From Lecanicillium sp. G3 (Eukaryota; Ascomycota; Sordariomycetes; Hypocreales; Cordycipitaceae): a stretch of DNA of 64,000 bases. Under the pieces are notes generated by a model, which saw nothing but the letters and a program-made list of their open reading frames with translations, was not told where the DNA came from and did no database searches. The stretch's first letter is position 1; the number at the start of each line of letters is the position of its first letter. The position numbers and the translations under genes were made by a program. The stretch is from the NCBI GenBank assembly GCA_037575805.1, contig JAZHPD010000025.1, positions 310,001-374,000 of the forward strand. The letters are read 5' to 3'. Positions 10,371-22,266 of the stretch are shown here, in pieces.

Positions 10371-12464
10371 GGCCGGCCAAAACTCCCAAACACCCTAGAC
10401 TGGTAAGCGAGGTAAAACGCTGCCTATGTAAAGGGAGCTATCTCCAAAAGACTCATGACGGTGGTTATTCTCGCAAGGCGACGGCGTTGGGGCGGCGCTG
10501 AATCCTGGTCAGCCGATGTTGTCTAAATCTCATGTACTTGTGATGCTCACCATGCCGCAGCGGGGGTAAATCACGACAATTCTTCATTCTCGGGCAGTTT
10601 TCGAAGCTGCGGCGGAATGCAGCGGATGCAGGCGTGGTAGACGATATCGAAAGTCTCCTCACGACACTTTAGACCAGCGCTTCCAAGCCCAGAATTACAC
10701 GCCTGTCATGAGGGAAGAAGTGGCGAAAGATACATGTTCAAGGCTGTTCTGATTATGATACAAAGCGCAGGCAAATTTCTTGGTAATCGCAAATTATGTA
10801 AAACCAAGAGTAGAAGGCTAGGTGCTGAATTTATACTCGAGGTTGAATGTAAGCACTATTTATTTGTAGTGTTACGTCTGATTACACTCAATGTTTCGTC
10901 TACCTTATACCACACTGAAGGTTCAGAGTTGACCAAGATAAATCGCAGATCGCGGGAGGTTATTAGTCAATTATAGGGGGTGTATATGCAGGCCCCGTAC
11001 TGTCTGATTGATGCTGAAGCAATATTGCTTCGTTAAAAGAGCTGCCTCATCAAGCTAGCTGGTCACTCTAGGCCTATGTAGAGGAGGCAATATAAAGCAA
11101 CCATTGTTTATAGTGTTGTCTTCTCTCGTGCAGATACATGTCGTAAGTAACTATCATGACAAAACGCGGTTTTCACACTATATAAGCGGTTTACGATAAC
11201 CTTTTATTCTCCTGATAAGCCTGAGACTGTTAATCAACATTCAACTAAGCTTCATAGCCAAGTAAAGGTTGCTCGGAGTCAAACCATCTCAATTAGAACC
11301 TACTTCTTAATGTGTTCAGAGTCAGAATGGACGAGCCATTGGTAGATGTTATGCCAAGTAATGGGTGGTGTTGTCATTTCTCGCACGCTGTCATGTCTGC
11401 ACGCTGTCATATCTTGGACATTGTCATGGTTTAAGTGCTGCCATGCCTTTAGACGCTGATTTGTCTCGTTTACGGTAGTCCTCTTTACTACCTAACGACG
11501 AAGGTTGTTCATCGCGTCGCCCGAGCCTTGCCCGTCCTCCATAACGGCAGCTATAGCTGCGCAGGAAATTATAAATAGTGTTGTACGAGATGGTAGCAGC
11601 TGGAATCAGGTAATATACAGCTAGCTTTTTACGGACTTTTCGGATAGCATTCTCTAGCCCAGAGCTCAGGTATATTATAGCCGGGCGAGTGATGGATATA
11701 GGTGTGTGGCAAGGCATAAGCCGAAACCTGCCGCCTCACTTTCGTGTGAAAGGTAACAGTTGCCGAGCACAGTCAAGTTGGTGTTGCCTGCCCGTACGTG
11801 CCTATAGAAACGACGTATTTCCCAGAGCCTTGCTGCAAAAGCGATGCCTGCAGCTGACATACGGATCATGCTTTGGAGGACTGCCCTTTACCCTGCACAC
11901 TCGCACACGGCCCTTACTGCAGCGCTTCGCACCTGAGCGTCCATGTCAGAGAGCAGCGCATCTAGGGTCGGTGTTACAAAGCCAGGCAGCACCGTTATTG
12001 AATGCCGGAGTAATAACAATCAAGTATCGATAGGACTCCGCCCGGCCTCTGCTTATTTTTGTTGACTGGTATCTAATAGAAGCTTGTTGCCGGACGCTAA
12101 CTAGTTAGGTTCCCGCCCCAGACGCGCAGTCACGGCATCTTGGGCCAGCGGGCCGCGCATCTTTGTGGGAGGGCCACTAAACAAACAACTCCGCAAGAAT
12201 TTAACCATCTACACAGCAGCGGCCTCTTTGCGTGTTTGGCGTGCCCGCACATTGGTGTGGTTGGTTGTCATGATGCGAAGACGGCCTTGCTAGGCTGCGA
12301 CGCCATTGAGCGCATTCAACAGTCCCGAAAGTAACAACTGTTGACTCCGCCTTTTGTGTTCGGCTCCCTCCTCGTCACTATCGGCTCCCACAGGGCCTAT
12401 ATCTTCCTGCCTCTTCTCCTATTTTGCCTCTTACCGCATCGGTATCGTGTAATTTCTCGCTTTA

Positions 12465-12600
12465 TTATATAGCTTAAAAATAAAATAGAACTAAAGATTT
12501 AATCTAATAGCTTTAGAATATTATAATATTTATTTTCATTTATTATCTTTATATAAACAGGACATTTATCTAGTCATATAAAAAGCTCCTTTATTTTATA
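12465..12600. repeat. AT-rich patch, probable degraded repeat
   Basis: Composition switches sharply to mostly A/T, rich in TA steps, within otherwise balanced DNA. This is what repeat-induced point mutation leaves in ascomycetes, but the parent element was not identified. Confidence 0.4.
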
Positions 12601-14830
12601 AGAAGAGCCGTATTTTTTTCCCAATCAAATACGGCCGATATTCAGTAAAGTAATACGAGCGAATTATTTCATATCTCGGTTACATGACTGGTATCTGCTA
12701 ATAGTCTTACAATAATCACAGACATAGGAGGAGAAAAATTGCCTCAGAGCTTCCTTACCCCGTGTCAATCTCTCTAGTGAGACAGCTCTGTCTGCCACAT
12801 TGTCAGTCAACTGTGATTAAGGCAATTGCTGAAAAATGGCTGTCGTCCAAGCTCCACTTTAGCTTTTAGACAAACCTCGCGTTTGCCTGCTAGAAATGCA
12901 AGGTAGCGATGGATATGTAATAGTATTGAAGACATTTTGCTTTGAAAGACGGATGCCGAGTCGGTTTTTGGCACACAGTATGCTGTCGAACTATGTAGTG
13001 TATCTGGTATAGGAGGCCCCGTCGTCACATTGTAATGAAGCCATCACCTTTACGAGCAAGAGGGTACCAAAGAACCTTGGCCGATTTTCTCACAGCAGCG
13101 CACTGTGCCAGAGAGGGGCCATACTTTTTCGTATCAATTTAGAGAAGAGCAAAGTTATCATGGCTCATGCCACAACCTTGCACCTCCCCATCGATCCCGC
13201 ATCGAGCCGTTCGAGACACAGAGAGAAGGAACTGAAAGCTTTTTTACAGGGTACGATGGGTAAGTTAAGCCCCGAGTCCGCGAAAAAAGCGGTTTCACCA
13301 AACAGGGACTAGCTCCGGCAAGTATCACCGTATAACGGTGTAATACATTTCGCATCCCATAGTTCTTGGCCTCGAGTATTACAAACCAGTTTGTCCAAGA
13401 CAGAACGCTGTCACCGCGGTCCCTGGATGGCAGTCAGCCTTCCGTGGCGCCGATCCGAGATATGCTCCAACTCGCTCGTCAGATGCGCCTGATGTACTTA
13501 TCTCCGCTGCATTACACTGGGAAGGCGTCCTGGGTTCTGCGAAACGACAAACCATCTTTGTCTCAGCGAAATGTCTTACCGACCGCTGTCTAGATTGTCT
13601 CTGCTTTACTAAAGGTGAAGGCTGAAAGCTGAAGTGACACCCGAAACCTGCATGAAGATCAGTATCCGTAACCCCGTTGGACCGGCTCGTTTGCGCCGCG
13701 GAAGAAAGCGTTGCACTGCCAGTGACAGCGTGTCAGACACAGTCCCGCCGCGGAAGCTGCTGCGCGGTGAGGCATTCTTGACGGGTTTTGCTGTCGCGTC
13801 TCCGTAATCGGCTCGGCGACAATGTCATGACCATAACGTGCAAATCAAAGTATTCGAACGTCTACGTATGTTCTTCGAGCAGCTTAACAGGGCATAGAAA
13901 GATGCAAATGCTGCTTGGAGAGTGATGAGTCCATTGGTTACTACGTCAGAAGGATGCCATCTGCCCGCATCCGGTGTTGTTTATTGACGACGACTAACAA
14001 GCACGAGAGCGTTCCTATTCGAAGGCGCGATCTGCGGTTTGAAAATGGTGCGGCGATGCAATACCCATCGCCACCGTATCCACTGTCCTCACCAAAGACT
14101 ATACGATGGGTTATAAAGATAGTGCTGACTGAGGACGTAGTGCTTGCGGCAACTGTCACTGTCAAGGGCTTCTTTGTGACATCCTAGCCATGTCTTGCTC
14201 CAGTAGTCGGAGACGTGAATGGCAAAGATTGAGTTCTTCCAATAGACATTCGCGTAGCCGTTCGAAGCAAATACGGATTCCGGATAACATCGCCTTTCCT
14301 TTTCTCCCACCCGAGACACGGCGCAACTCTTCGGACATGTCTTGAGCGCTAATGATGGGACTGAGAGAACATCTGTCGCCGAAACCTCCAAGCAATAATC
14401 CATTGGGCGCTGACCTCGCACCAGAATAACCACTGCACACCTAGATAGTCTCTCAGGTTGCATCACCGTAAAATCCCTCCACCGAACAGACAGATGACCT
14501 AAATTCCTAGACACGCTCGACGCGTACAATAAAGTACACTTTCAATTTTTCCATCGCTTTAAAGGTTGAACAAGCAATATCACCGCCCAGACTGTCCAGC
14601 TGGACCATGTGAGAATGGCACTGCGACACGGCAGGGTGGAACAACGTCTCGGGTTAACATCGTAGACTACATGCAGAACTGGAGCGTCTGTCCTGTTACT
14701 GAGGGAAGTGACGTGGCGCGAAGTGAGCCAGAGCCCCTGCCCAGAGCCCGTTAAGCAGAGTAGGGGAGAGTCTCAACCTTGCCTATGGGGTATATCGACA
14801 AGGCTCGCAGAATGTGTGGTGCTCTGGAAG

Positions 14831-14838
14831 TATAAATA
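14831..14838 (+). promoter_or_regulatory. TATA box of the crystallin-like secreted gene
   Basis: TATAAATA lies about 100 bp before the ATG at 14932, the usual spacing for a fungal gene with a short leader. Confidence 0.5.
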
Positions 14839-14931
14839 TGCTTTTCGCCGCCTCGATGAATGGTGTATCTGCCAGGCCTACACCTGATTCTCAGCAGTAT
14901 CAGCCACGCACTTTCAGAATTCTTCATCGAA

Positions 14932-15498
14932 ATGCAGCTTCTCAACTTGTTCTTTTTGGCCGTGGCGTCGTCCGCATCTGCCACTCCCCTCGTCGCAGAG
15001 AGGGCCAGCGACGCTCAAGCTTTTACTACCGGCGTATGCATTTTTAACTATTTGAAATAAACATGGCTCCTTGTTCCATTGCTCACAGCCTTTTGCATAG
15101 GTCACCTTCTACGAACATGTTAACTTTCGCGGCTTTTCCTACGAAATCCCTAGCACGGATCGATGCTGGGTGCTCCCAGAGACACTGTAAGCATGGCGGC
15201 ACTTTTGCGTTGCCCCTGAAAGAGACGATTGCTAAATGCAATAAAAGGCGCCACGAGGTATCCTCTGTTCGATTTCGGTCCCCAGGAGTTAGCTGCGCGC
15301 TATTCAAGTAAGTTGTCATAATTTCACTGCCCGGGTAAGCAACAACACCCACTGACGGCTGAACACCACAGAAACAATATTTGCTTTCCTCCAGTGCTGT
15401 ATCCTGGCCTTCGGGATACAGTTAACGATCTCCACCTTATCGGAATCGGTGATGAGGTTGGATCCGTTTACTGCACCCTCTTCGAAGACGACTACTAG
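14932..15498 (+). CDS. Small secreted protein with beta/gamma-crystallin-like pattern (4 exons)
   Basis: Each exon is too short to stand out alone. Reading the joins by hand gives exons 14932-15033, 15101-15186, 15248-15307 and 15372-15498, with introns of 67, 61 and 64 nt, all GT-AG and all keeping frame. The product is 124 aa: a signal peptide (MQLLNLFFLAVASSASA), a short pro-region, then VTFYEHVNFRGFSYEI, RCWVLPETL, VSSVRF and VNDLHLIGIGDEVGSVYC. The F-Y-E-x-x-N-F-x-G start and later V-S-S-V strand resemble a beta/gamma-crystallin Greek-key fold, as in several small secreted fungal proteins. The mature part has four cysteines. A TATA box sits about 100 bp upstream. It is isolated in gene-poor DNA, as many effector-like genes are. 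The fold is inference; the gene model is well supported by the three coherent splices. Confidence 0.7.
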
Positions 15499-17372
15499 AA
15501 CGCTGGTATCTAGCGACAAGAAACCGATATGCCTCGTATAGGTTTTCCCCTGGGACGCAGGGTTTCCCTATGCTATCATGTGAATGCAGAGGCTTATACA
15601 TCCAAATACGGCCCAGTCTAGCTCATAATAACATTCACCAGCCGAGTCCTTTAACGAGTTGAAGTACGAGTCCAGCGGAGGGCGCGCCATTTCAGCCACC
15701 CTTGTGTCGCGCAAGCTTGTGAATGGGTCCGTGATTGAGAGACAAACGTCACCAGAACCACGAATAATGTTCACTTTCACCAATCTTGGTCATGGTTCCT
15801 TAAATAGCTGTCAGGACAATCATCTTTGTTCTCCCGCTAAAATGTCCCAACAATTGAGGATCAGTTGTTACACCTTGGCGTTGGCGACGATTACGCTTAG
15901 CGCCTCCGGCAAGCTCGCTACTGGCAGTGCACGCCATCCAGGGCGATGGAGGCTGTCATGGGTGCTTTACCCAATTATTTATTACATGCTGTTGTTTACC
16001 TGTAGGCGCACTCGGTACGGGCCGGGCCTATCGGCGGCGTGCCTTGTATATCGTGCCATTGTCTCTCGTGTTAAGGAAAAGTGAAGGAAAGCCTTTGATT
16101 TAATGAGCTGCTGCAAATTTCCTCATGCCTGGTCAGGCTGCTGCTGGCCATATTGTACGGCGCCGTCTTCCACTAACCACTTCGCTAGATTGCTCCATTC
16201 CGCCTAACCTGTTAGGTCAACGCTGCGGTACCAAGAACAGCACTGAGTTCTCTGACTGGTTAAGCATCCCTGTATCGAGCAAGTGTTATTGACTGATGAG
16301 AATCCGACTGGTGAGAAGGCCCTGTTTGTGGCTGTTGACCAGTGAAAACTAACCCTTCGCTACGATGTTCCAAACACATTTGGCGTGGTCGCCCACCCGC
16401 CGGCAGCGCCTAGATCGATATGCCCAAAGCAAATCCCAGTCGCACCGACGTTGGTTCCTGGCAAGGGATGTGCCCGCGACGCTAGCCCTGCCCACCAGAG
16501 ACCGACCAGCGTCTGCCGTTGATAGCCGTGGCAGAATAGCGCAGATCATTGATGGCTGCGCCTGTGGACGTCCAGAAAGGTGCGGCAGTCCGCTGGTGAT
16601 CCCGCTACGCAGTATAACAACCATTTTACAATCAGCAAGGATGAACTAGCAATCCCTACCTATACTGTAGACGGTACTTAAAGAGCTACGACTGAACGGC
16701 TTCGGATCTTCGCTTCCGCGACTACATATCCATTTCGAAGAGACCGTAATTGCTGTACTGCAGTCTACTGCGGGCCTTTTCACGGCGCTCCGCCTGTCGT
16801 TGCCTCCTCTTCGCGACCTGGTCCGATGTCCTAAAATTAGCCCCATGGGCTTCCTCAACATGACTTCGGGAATGACACACGTGATCGAATTACTCCTGCC
16901 TGTACTTCGGGTGACCTTCACCACGTCAACGTAAGTGGATGAGCTGGGAGTACACTTGACTCTGGATTGGAACTTCGACTTTGCTTCGACACTATGAGTT
17001 AGCTATAAGCAGAAAGCTCCAGCACTAAATGATCCTGGGGTCCAGAAATGATGTCGGAATTATCGCTACCTCCCCCCTACTACCTCGTCGGCAGCTCGCC
17101 ACTATGTATTCGCTTCTTCGAACGTGATTCGCCTACTGTTGGTATCAACGATCTTCCTCCTCTTATGGCTGTGCCTCAGGAAGTGCCATGCCAGACACGT
17201 GATGAACAGCGTACCAGTTGATAGTTATAGTTATTGCGGGAAGGGGCAGGTTTCATGGTTTTGTAAGAGACATTCAAATTTGCTATTTGCCAGGTTCATC
17301 TATTACATGACTAGTTTCGCAGCCTCCGGCAAACGAGCTGCATTATTACTTGTAAATGCGCATTAATTAATG
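15499..17372. other. Intergenic, no gene supported
   Basis: Short ORFs only. One at 15842-16084 (plus) begins with a hydrophobic stretch that could pass for a signal peptide, but no conserved core follows. Nothing else recognised. Confidence 0.45.
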
Positions 17373-18702
17373 TCATCTTCGTCCTGTTCGACTATGATTC
17401 CAGTGGCCTTGTATCTGATTTAAAAGCGTCTGATTTGAAAACACGCTTCCCACAGCATCAAGAATAGATTGGCTCCCAATGTTTTCTATACGGCTACTGT
17501 TCATCCCGCTCATGCCCATCATCCCCGTCCTGAGTAAACCTGTCACTGCTCCGTCGAGGACAGTGACAATGGGCGCTCGAATCCACAGCTCTTTCTTCGT
17601 GAGCAGCGTCTCCAAAAACTGTAAACGCTCGCCGTACATGCTAAAACTCGTGACTTGCGCCTGCAGTGTGAGGTGCCCGTCCTTTATCATCGACATCTGG
17701 CCCAGTAGGATGCGGGTGAGGTTGCTGATGACGGTAGGTATGTCTACCACCCCCTCAATGTAGATAATGTTACGACCTGGTACCAAAACGACGTTGTTGG
17801 CAACAGCTTGACCAATCTTGATGTGGCTAGCCACAAAGTCAATCGTCAGGTTGCCGACCGCGGCGGTGAGGGAGGAGGGGTTCGACAAGGTGATGTTAGC
17901 GCGGACGTTCTTGTTGTTAATTGGTGGGATTGAGAGCTTCAGGCCGTCAAGGGTGATGTCGCTCAAGCCGTGGAGCCCATTTATGGTGATTGGCCTCTTG
18001 AGGTGGGCGTTGTAGCGCAGCTTGCCGAGGAAGACATCAATGTCCTTGATCTGGACATCAAAGGGTATGGTCTCGCTGTCAATGAACCGCAGTACCCAGT
18101 CGACAAGGCCATCCGGGTCGTTGACATGTAGTGTTCTGTTGACGATAAAAATGTTTGTAGATTTTTGGATGGCGATGCCGTCAATTTTGGACGTGAGCAC
18201 GGGTGGGGAGTTGCTTTTGAGGCTGTCGTGTAGTGTAAACCCAAGGCTGCCCACCCTGGCAGCCATGGGTGACTTAACGGAGGCGTTGGCAGAGTAGTCC
18301 ACTTCGCTGGATGTTCTGACCAGCACGGAGGCATGCTCGACACTGATGTTGCGAGAGTTGATGAAGCGCTGTAATATGAGAGGGAGGAAGACTTTGAAAC
18401 TAGGAATTGTTAGTTTGAAAGAGAATAAAACGGGTGGCATGAACGAACAGGAGAGGCAAGCCTATTGCCAAGGCTATGATAATCGCCACTGTATAATACA
18501 GCCAGAACCTTCGCAAATGTGTCATGACTTTCTGCCACATTGTCTTTGTGGTAAGCTTCTCCTTCTCGGTTGTTGATAGGGCTGTGCTGGTGCCGGTAGG
18601 GAATTGATTGCCTTCTGGCTCTCTGCCGTTTGAAGAGAGTTCTTCGCTTTGTAGACTTGACGTGGACGCCACGTCTTCCTCTCTTACTGATTCGTTTGCC
18701 AT
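17373..18702 (-). CDS. DUF3712-type single-pass membrane protein
   Basis: Two exons on the minus strand, 18702-18449 and 18399-17373, joined across a 49-nt intron with a CTAAC branch point; 426 aa. Residues 1-60 are Ser/Glu/Thr-rich and cytosolic by inference, followed by one transmembrane helix (TVAIIIALAIGLPLL, about 70-85). The rest is a long beta-rich domain with LEA-2-like repeats (FTLHDSL, GLKLSIPPI, NITLSNPSSLTAAVGNLTIDF) and many N-x-S/T sites, as in fungal DUF3712 proteins, which are thought to face the vacuole lumen or the outside. The molecular role of the family is unknown. Confidence 0.75.
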
Positions 18703-19871
18703 ATTGTCTTCAAGGTCCCAGTATAAATGGGTTTGAAATGCTAGTAGAATTTGCTTATGTTGAAGGATAAGGAAGATTTACAAAGCATATCTGCGCAAAC
18801 ATGATGATTATATATACGCAAACGAACAGCTTGGTTATGCTAATCAATAAACGACGGACACAGGAGGCTAGCCGGCATTAAGAGCCGGCGTAGAGGGTGA
18901 GAATGGCCGAACCATGGCTCTTCTAACGCTAGTCTGCATAGTTGCCTTTTGGTCTTAATCTCAATAGGCTTCTTATGGTGTCATTTGAAGTCATGCAAGC
19001 CATGTTACATCTCTGCCGGTCGACCGCGGTTTTCGGGTCGGAGACCAGGTGATCAATCCCGAGCTGATGTAGCTAATTATGAAGAGAGGCGGGCGTCGCC
19101 TCCGTTAGTGGCATGGTACCGGTAAGATGTATAAAGTTATTACTTGGCTAGCTCCTATTTTATATTAATCATCAATATTTAATGTACATTTTCTTTTTTG
19201 TTTGTGGCGTTTCCTGTTCTGTTCTTATGGTCCTTGTTATACAATGTGCGCCGTGATAATTGGCAGATCAGTATCTTAATAACGTTACCTGATTTAAGTC
19301 TCTCGTTTCAGCAAATTATCTTACTCACCGGGGCTGAGTATGATTTTCGAGTGTTAGTCTTCCCTTGCTGGCTACAAGTCTGGATAAGGAGCAGTTGAGC
19401 ATGTGAAGTAGCTGGCCATGAAGATTGTAGTGCCCGTGCTATAATAAGATTTGGTAACTAACGCTGAAGTTAACCCATTTACTCAGAATCTTAAGTAATC
19501 CCCTAACTGTGACAGCGTGATAGCGCGATGGAGCCGACGGCGAGATCTCGTTATGGCCCGACCTCAGACGCCACGAGGCTCCACCGGGTGACGTATAAGT
19601 CAAGAAAAAGTATAAAGGTTTTAGGCTGTGTACTAACTAGCAAAATGTCTCGCGCCCCATTACAACAAGGCGGCCTTCATATTCGCGCCCTGCTTACTAA
19701 CTTTTCCGCGCCCCCTCAGCCCATAAATGTAGTGTTGATGTAACGTAGGTACTGTATAGTACGGATCGGGTTAAAAGAAAAAGGCTTTGTGAGTTTGGAA
19801 GTCAAGTTAGAAGATAAATTCCCTGTAGCTGTCACTGCCGACGCCGGCATGGACTGTCCATTAGAGGATAC

Positions 19872-19951
19872 GCCATCAATCTGCCTGCCACCAACACAGT
19901 TGAGAGCAAGACATGCTCGTCACTTGCGGTAACTGTACAACGGTCAATCTT

Positions 19952-19952
<1 letters not shown>
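19872..19952. repeat. Local direct repeat, copy A
   Basis: It begins with ATCTGCCTGCCACCAACAC, which recurs exactly at 20056. The following 60 bases also align loosely (GGTAAC blocks) before the G run starts. Confidence 0.6.
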
Positions 19953-20027
<75 letters not shown>

Positions 20028-20037
20028 NNNNNNNNNN
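19953..20037. other. 75-nt poly-G run followed by 10 Ns (assembly gap)
   Basis: A pure G run at 19953-20027 leads straight into ten N at 20028-20037. The Ns mark a scaffold or contig join. A G run this long is more likely a sequencing or assembly artefact, or an over-extended true homopolymer, than real length. Confidence 0.95.
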
Positions 20038-20055
20038 ATTTTTTTTAACGCCAAA

Positions 20056-20153
20056 AATCTGCCTGCCACCAACACTTTTTATCTAAACAAATGCGTGTCC
20101 CTTGGGGTAACGTTAACCCGGTAAATTTGCCCCCCCCCCCCCCCCCCCCCCCC
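20056..20153. repeat. Local direct repeat, copy B, ending in a 24-nt C run
   Basis: It opens with the same 19 bases as copy A and ends in a C run (20130-20153), while copy A ends in a G run. Confidence 0.6.
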
Positions 20154-20919
20154 TCCAGGCGGCGCGGTAAGGCAAAGTCTTGGGGGACTGGATTTGAAAA
20201 GTCTAGGTGCATCGAGAAAAGAAAGAAAAAGAGAGCAAACATCTACGTCCACGGCAGGTGGCTGGCGTGGGAGCGCTGTCAGGGCGGGAGCGCTGTCAGG
20301 AAGATGGGCTGGCTTCTGGTCACCAGCAGTCAGCAACGTTCGAGGACATCCACGCTGTTGGATGTCCACGCTATTCGGTATCCAGGCTGGTGCTGTCCAC
20401 GGAGCATGAAACCCACGATGATGTCCCCCCGCAGGCGCTGTGCCATGAAGGATGGGGGCTGATGGGGGAGTGTCTGCATACTAGGACCTCGTTGGGCGAG
20501 GGGCAGCACTTCGGCCACAGCCCCCAATGTGGGACAGCCTTATCCAGATGGTTAGCTTGGACCAGCTCTGTGTCGACTCGCTTATTGTTTTGTACTCACT
20601 GCACGCCAACACCTTGACGAGGGCCTTTGGAGAAAGACATCATGTACTTGTCGAGCTCCCGATTCCGGACCCCATTTTTGTCCAACCATCGCTCTGGAAT
20701 AAAATGCATGGGGCTTGGGATAACTACAACGTGGAGTCAGTGTATAATGTAGGATGACATACCAGCCGCAGAGCCCCGTGGGATTACATAGGGTGAACCA
20801 TCGGCCGCTCAGGGTATCATGAAAAAAGACTAGATAACGTTGAATGGAGACGCCACAGTCTTCTTCTGCTGCGAAAAGAAACAGAACAGCGCCCATCTGA
20901 AATTTTACTTATTGGTAGT

Positions 20920-21058
20920 AATAAGCACACACACCAAGTTGTCCCGCGTAGACAACGCTCGCGCCAGCTACCCGCTATTGTTTGTGTACCAAGGGTGGTC
21001 TCCCTTTGTTCATACATCAGAGACACGGAAATAAGCTGATAAACAGAGTAAAACACTA
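20920..21058. repeat. Dispersed repeat, copy 2
   Basis: Same-orientation diverged partner of 10202-10370, about 10.6 kb away, with small indels and many single-base changes. Confidence 0.8.
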
Positions 21059-21344
21059 ACAAAAGTAAGAGTTTCTTTTTCTTTTTATTTTTCGATTAAA
21101 AAAACAAGGAGAATACAGTATCAACATGCGACAGTATCTACTACCGCGTCGCAGGACTTTGAGCACTTGACTTGGCTGGGTGTATACAATATTGTTAATG
21201 ATATAACTATGTAAAAAGAAAATCTAATAATATCTCAGAAAAAACCTTATATATATATCCTCCAAGCTCTTCTAATGTATAATATTAGAAACTCTTATGC
21301 CAGCCCTCTATATGTAATGTCAGCTCTTGTCAAATTTGATCGTA

Positions 21345-22199
21345 TCAGCGAAAGTTGCCACCTCCGCGACGAGACGGCAGCACCGTTTTACGTACCTTGG
21401 CTGCTCTAAGCGTGGCTTCAACAACACGCATCGCTTCGACCGTCTTGATAGGCACCCGATGATCCCCTTCCCACTCCACCAGCTCCGCGCTCGTCGTGGC
21501 TGTAAAGTCTTGTAGCAAGGCACGGTGATACTTTATATCCGCATCGCGAGTGCCGTGGACATGGACCGTAGGTATCCTCAAGCGGTGGTCATTCTCGACA
21601 TGGTCCCCCGCCACTGGCGGCTGAGCGAAGAGATCACTGGGAAGGCCGACACCGTCCAGAGCCATGGTTAGGTCGCCGAGGGCGACAATCGGCGCTCGGC
21701 TGGCCAGCAGGATGCCGAACCGCCACTCGACCCCAGCAAACCCGACGGGAGACGAGTCTGTAGCCCAGCTGGGCCGCTGCGCGACAGCCTCGGCGCGGAC
21801 CTGCGTCTCCAGCAGCACGCTGGCGGCGACTTTGCCGCCCTGGCTGAAGCCAATCAGCCCGACCCAGTCACCGTGATTGCCCTGGGCATCATCCCGAGCC
21901 ATTGCGTCCTGCATGGACGCCTCGATCGCCCTGGCGCCGTCGGCGTTATCCACCCAGGGGTGCTCCGGCAGCCAGCGGAGCCACCGACGAAAGCACCCGT
22001 AGCGCGCATAGACTGCCGAAACGTCGGGCCCGGCGACTTCGCACGGATAGGGCCCGTTGGCAAAGACAAGGCGAAAGTATGGTGCAAAGAGCCGAATCAG
22101 GGTTCGGCACTGTCGACGGAAAATCTCCGAAGACGTACCGCCGCCGTGCAAGCACAGTATTCGCGGTAGGTGGTGGTTATTCTCTGGTTCAAGTCGCAT
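21345..22199 (-). CDS. FSH1-family serine hydrolase
   Basis: Intronless, 284 aa from the ATG at 22199; the in-frame extension upstream would begin at a TTG. An alpha/beta hydrolase of the FSH1/ovarian-cancer-gene-2 family. ILCLHGGGTSSEIF gives the N-terminal oxyanion loop, GFSQGGK holds the nucleophile Ser119, and HGTRDAD (Asp219) and EGDHRVP (His247) complete the triad. In fungal polyketide clusters such enzymes (LovG, the citrinin CitA type) release or edit PKS products. It lies 300 bp from the O-methyltransferase on the same strand and is taken as the left edge of the cluster. Whether it acts on this PKS is inference, because the PKS carries its own C-terminal hydrolase. Confidence 0.85.
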   Translation of the reverse strand: MRLEPENNHHLPRILCLHGGGTSSEIFRRQCRTLIRLFAPYFRLVFANGPYPCEVAGPDVSAVYARYGCFRRWLRWLPEHPWVDNADGARAIEASMQDAMARDDAQGNHGDWVGLIGFSQGGKVAASVLLETQVRAEAVAQRPSWATDSSPVGFAGVEWRFGILLASRAPIVALGDLTMALDGVGLPSDLFAQPPVAGDHVENDHRLRIPTVHVHGTRDADIKYHRALLQDFTATTSAELVEWEGDHRVPIKTVEAMRVVEATLRAAKVRKTVLPSRRGGGNFR

Positions 22200-22250
22200 G
22201 GCGGAAACAGGAGCGGTGGGGGAGGGGGGCAACCCAGAATATTCTGTACT

Positions 22251-22266
22251 TTTTCCTGCAGGAAAA
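22251..22266. promoter_or_regulatory. 16-bp perfect palindrome TTTTCCTGCAGGAAAA
   Basis: A perfect dyad about 52 bp upstream of the hydrolase ATG. It could bind a dimeric regulator or be chance. No second copy was noticed. Confidence 0.3.

Larger units (their letters stand above)
7423..14931. other. Gene-poor region of 7.5 kb
   Basis: No ORF with a recognisable domain, signal peptide plus conserved core, or convincing exon chain was found. The content is mixed: homopolymer A and T runs (8703-8722, 9480-9501), short tandem repeats (7929-7960, 9424-9452, 11382-11427), one copy of a dispersed repeat (10202-10370), and an AT-rich patch at about 12465-12600 that looks like degraded repeat DNA. 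An ORF at 11424-11717 (minus) has an odd Ile/Tyr-rich composition and may be a transposon fragment, but was not identified. Confidence 0.5.
18703..21344. other. Intergenic region with assembly gap and repeats
   Basis: No gene supported. It contains a G run and N gap (19953-20037), a C run (20130-20153), a local direct repeat bracketing the gap, and copy 2 of the dispersed repeat (20920-21058). AT-rich DNA at 21080-21300 precedes the 3' end of the FSH1-like gene. This stretch borders the biosynthetic cluster. Confidence 0.5.

Noticed and set aside
11424..11717. Minus-strand ORF of 97 codons that looked like a transposase fragment
   Set aside because: No catalytic motif, no terminal repeats and no alignment to a family I can recall; left as part of the gene-poor region.
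12361..12393. Two TCGGCTCCC sites resembling the cluster motif
   Set aside because: They share only TCGGCTCC and lack the TTT end, and they lie outside the cluster in gene-poor DNA, so they were not counted as copies.
15842..16084. Possible small secreted protein starting MSQQLRISCYTLALATITLSA
   Set aside because: The hydrophobic start is weak and neither the direct frame nor a possible 44-nt splice near 15961 leads to a conserved or consistent core.
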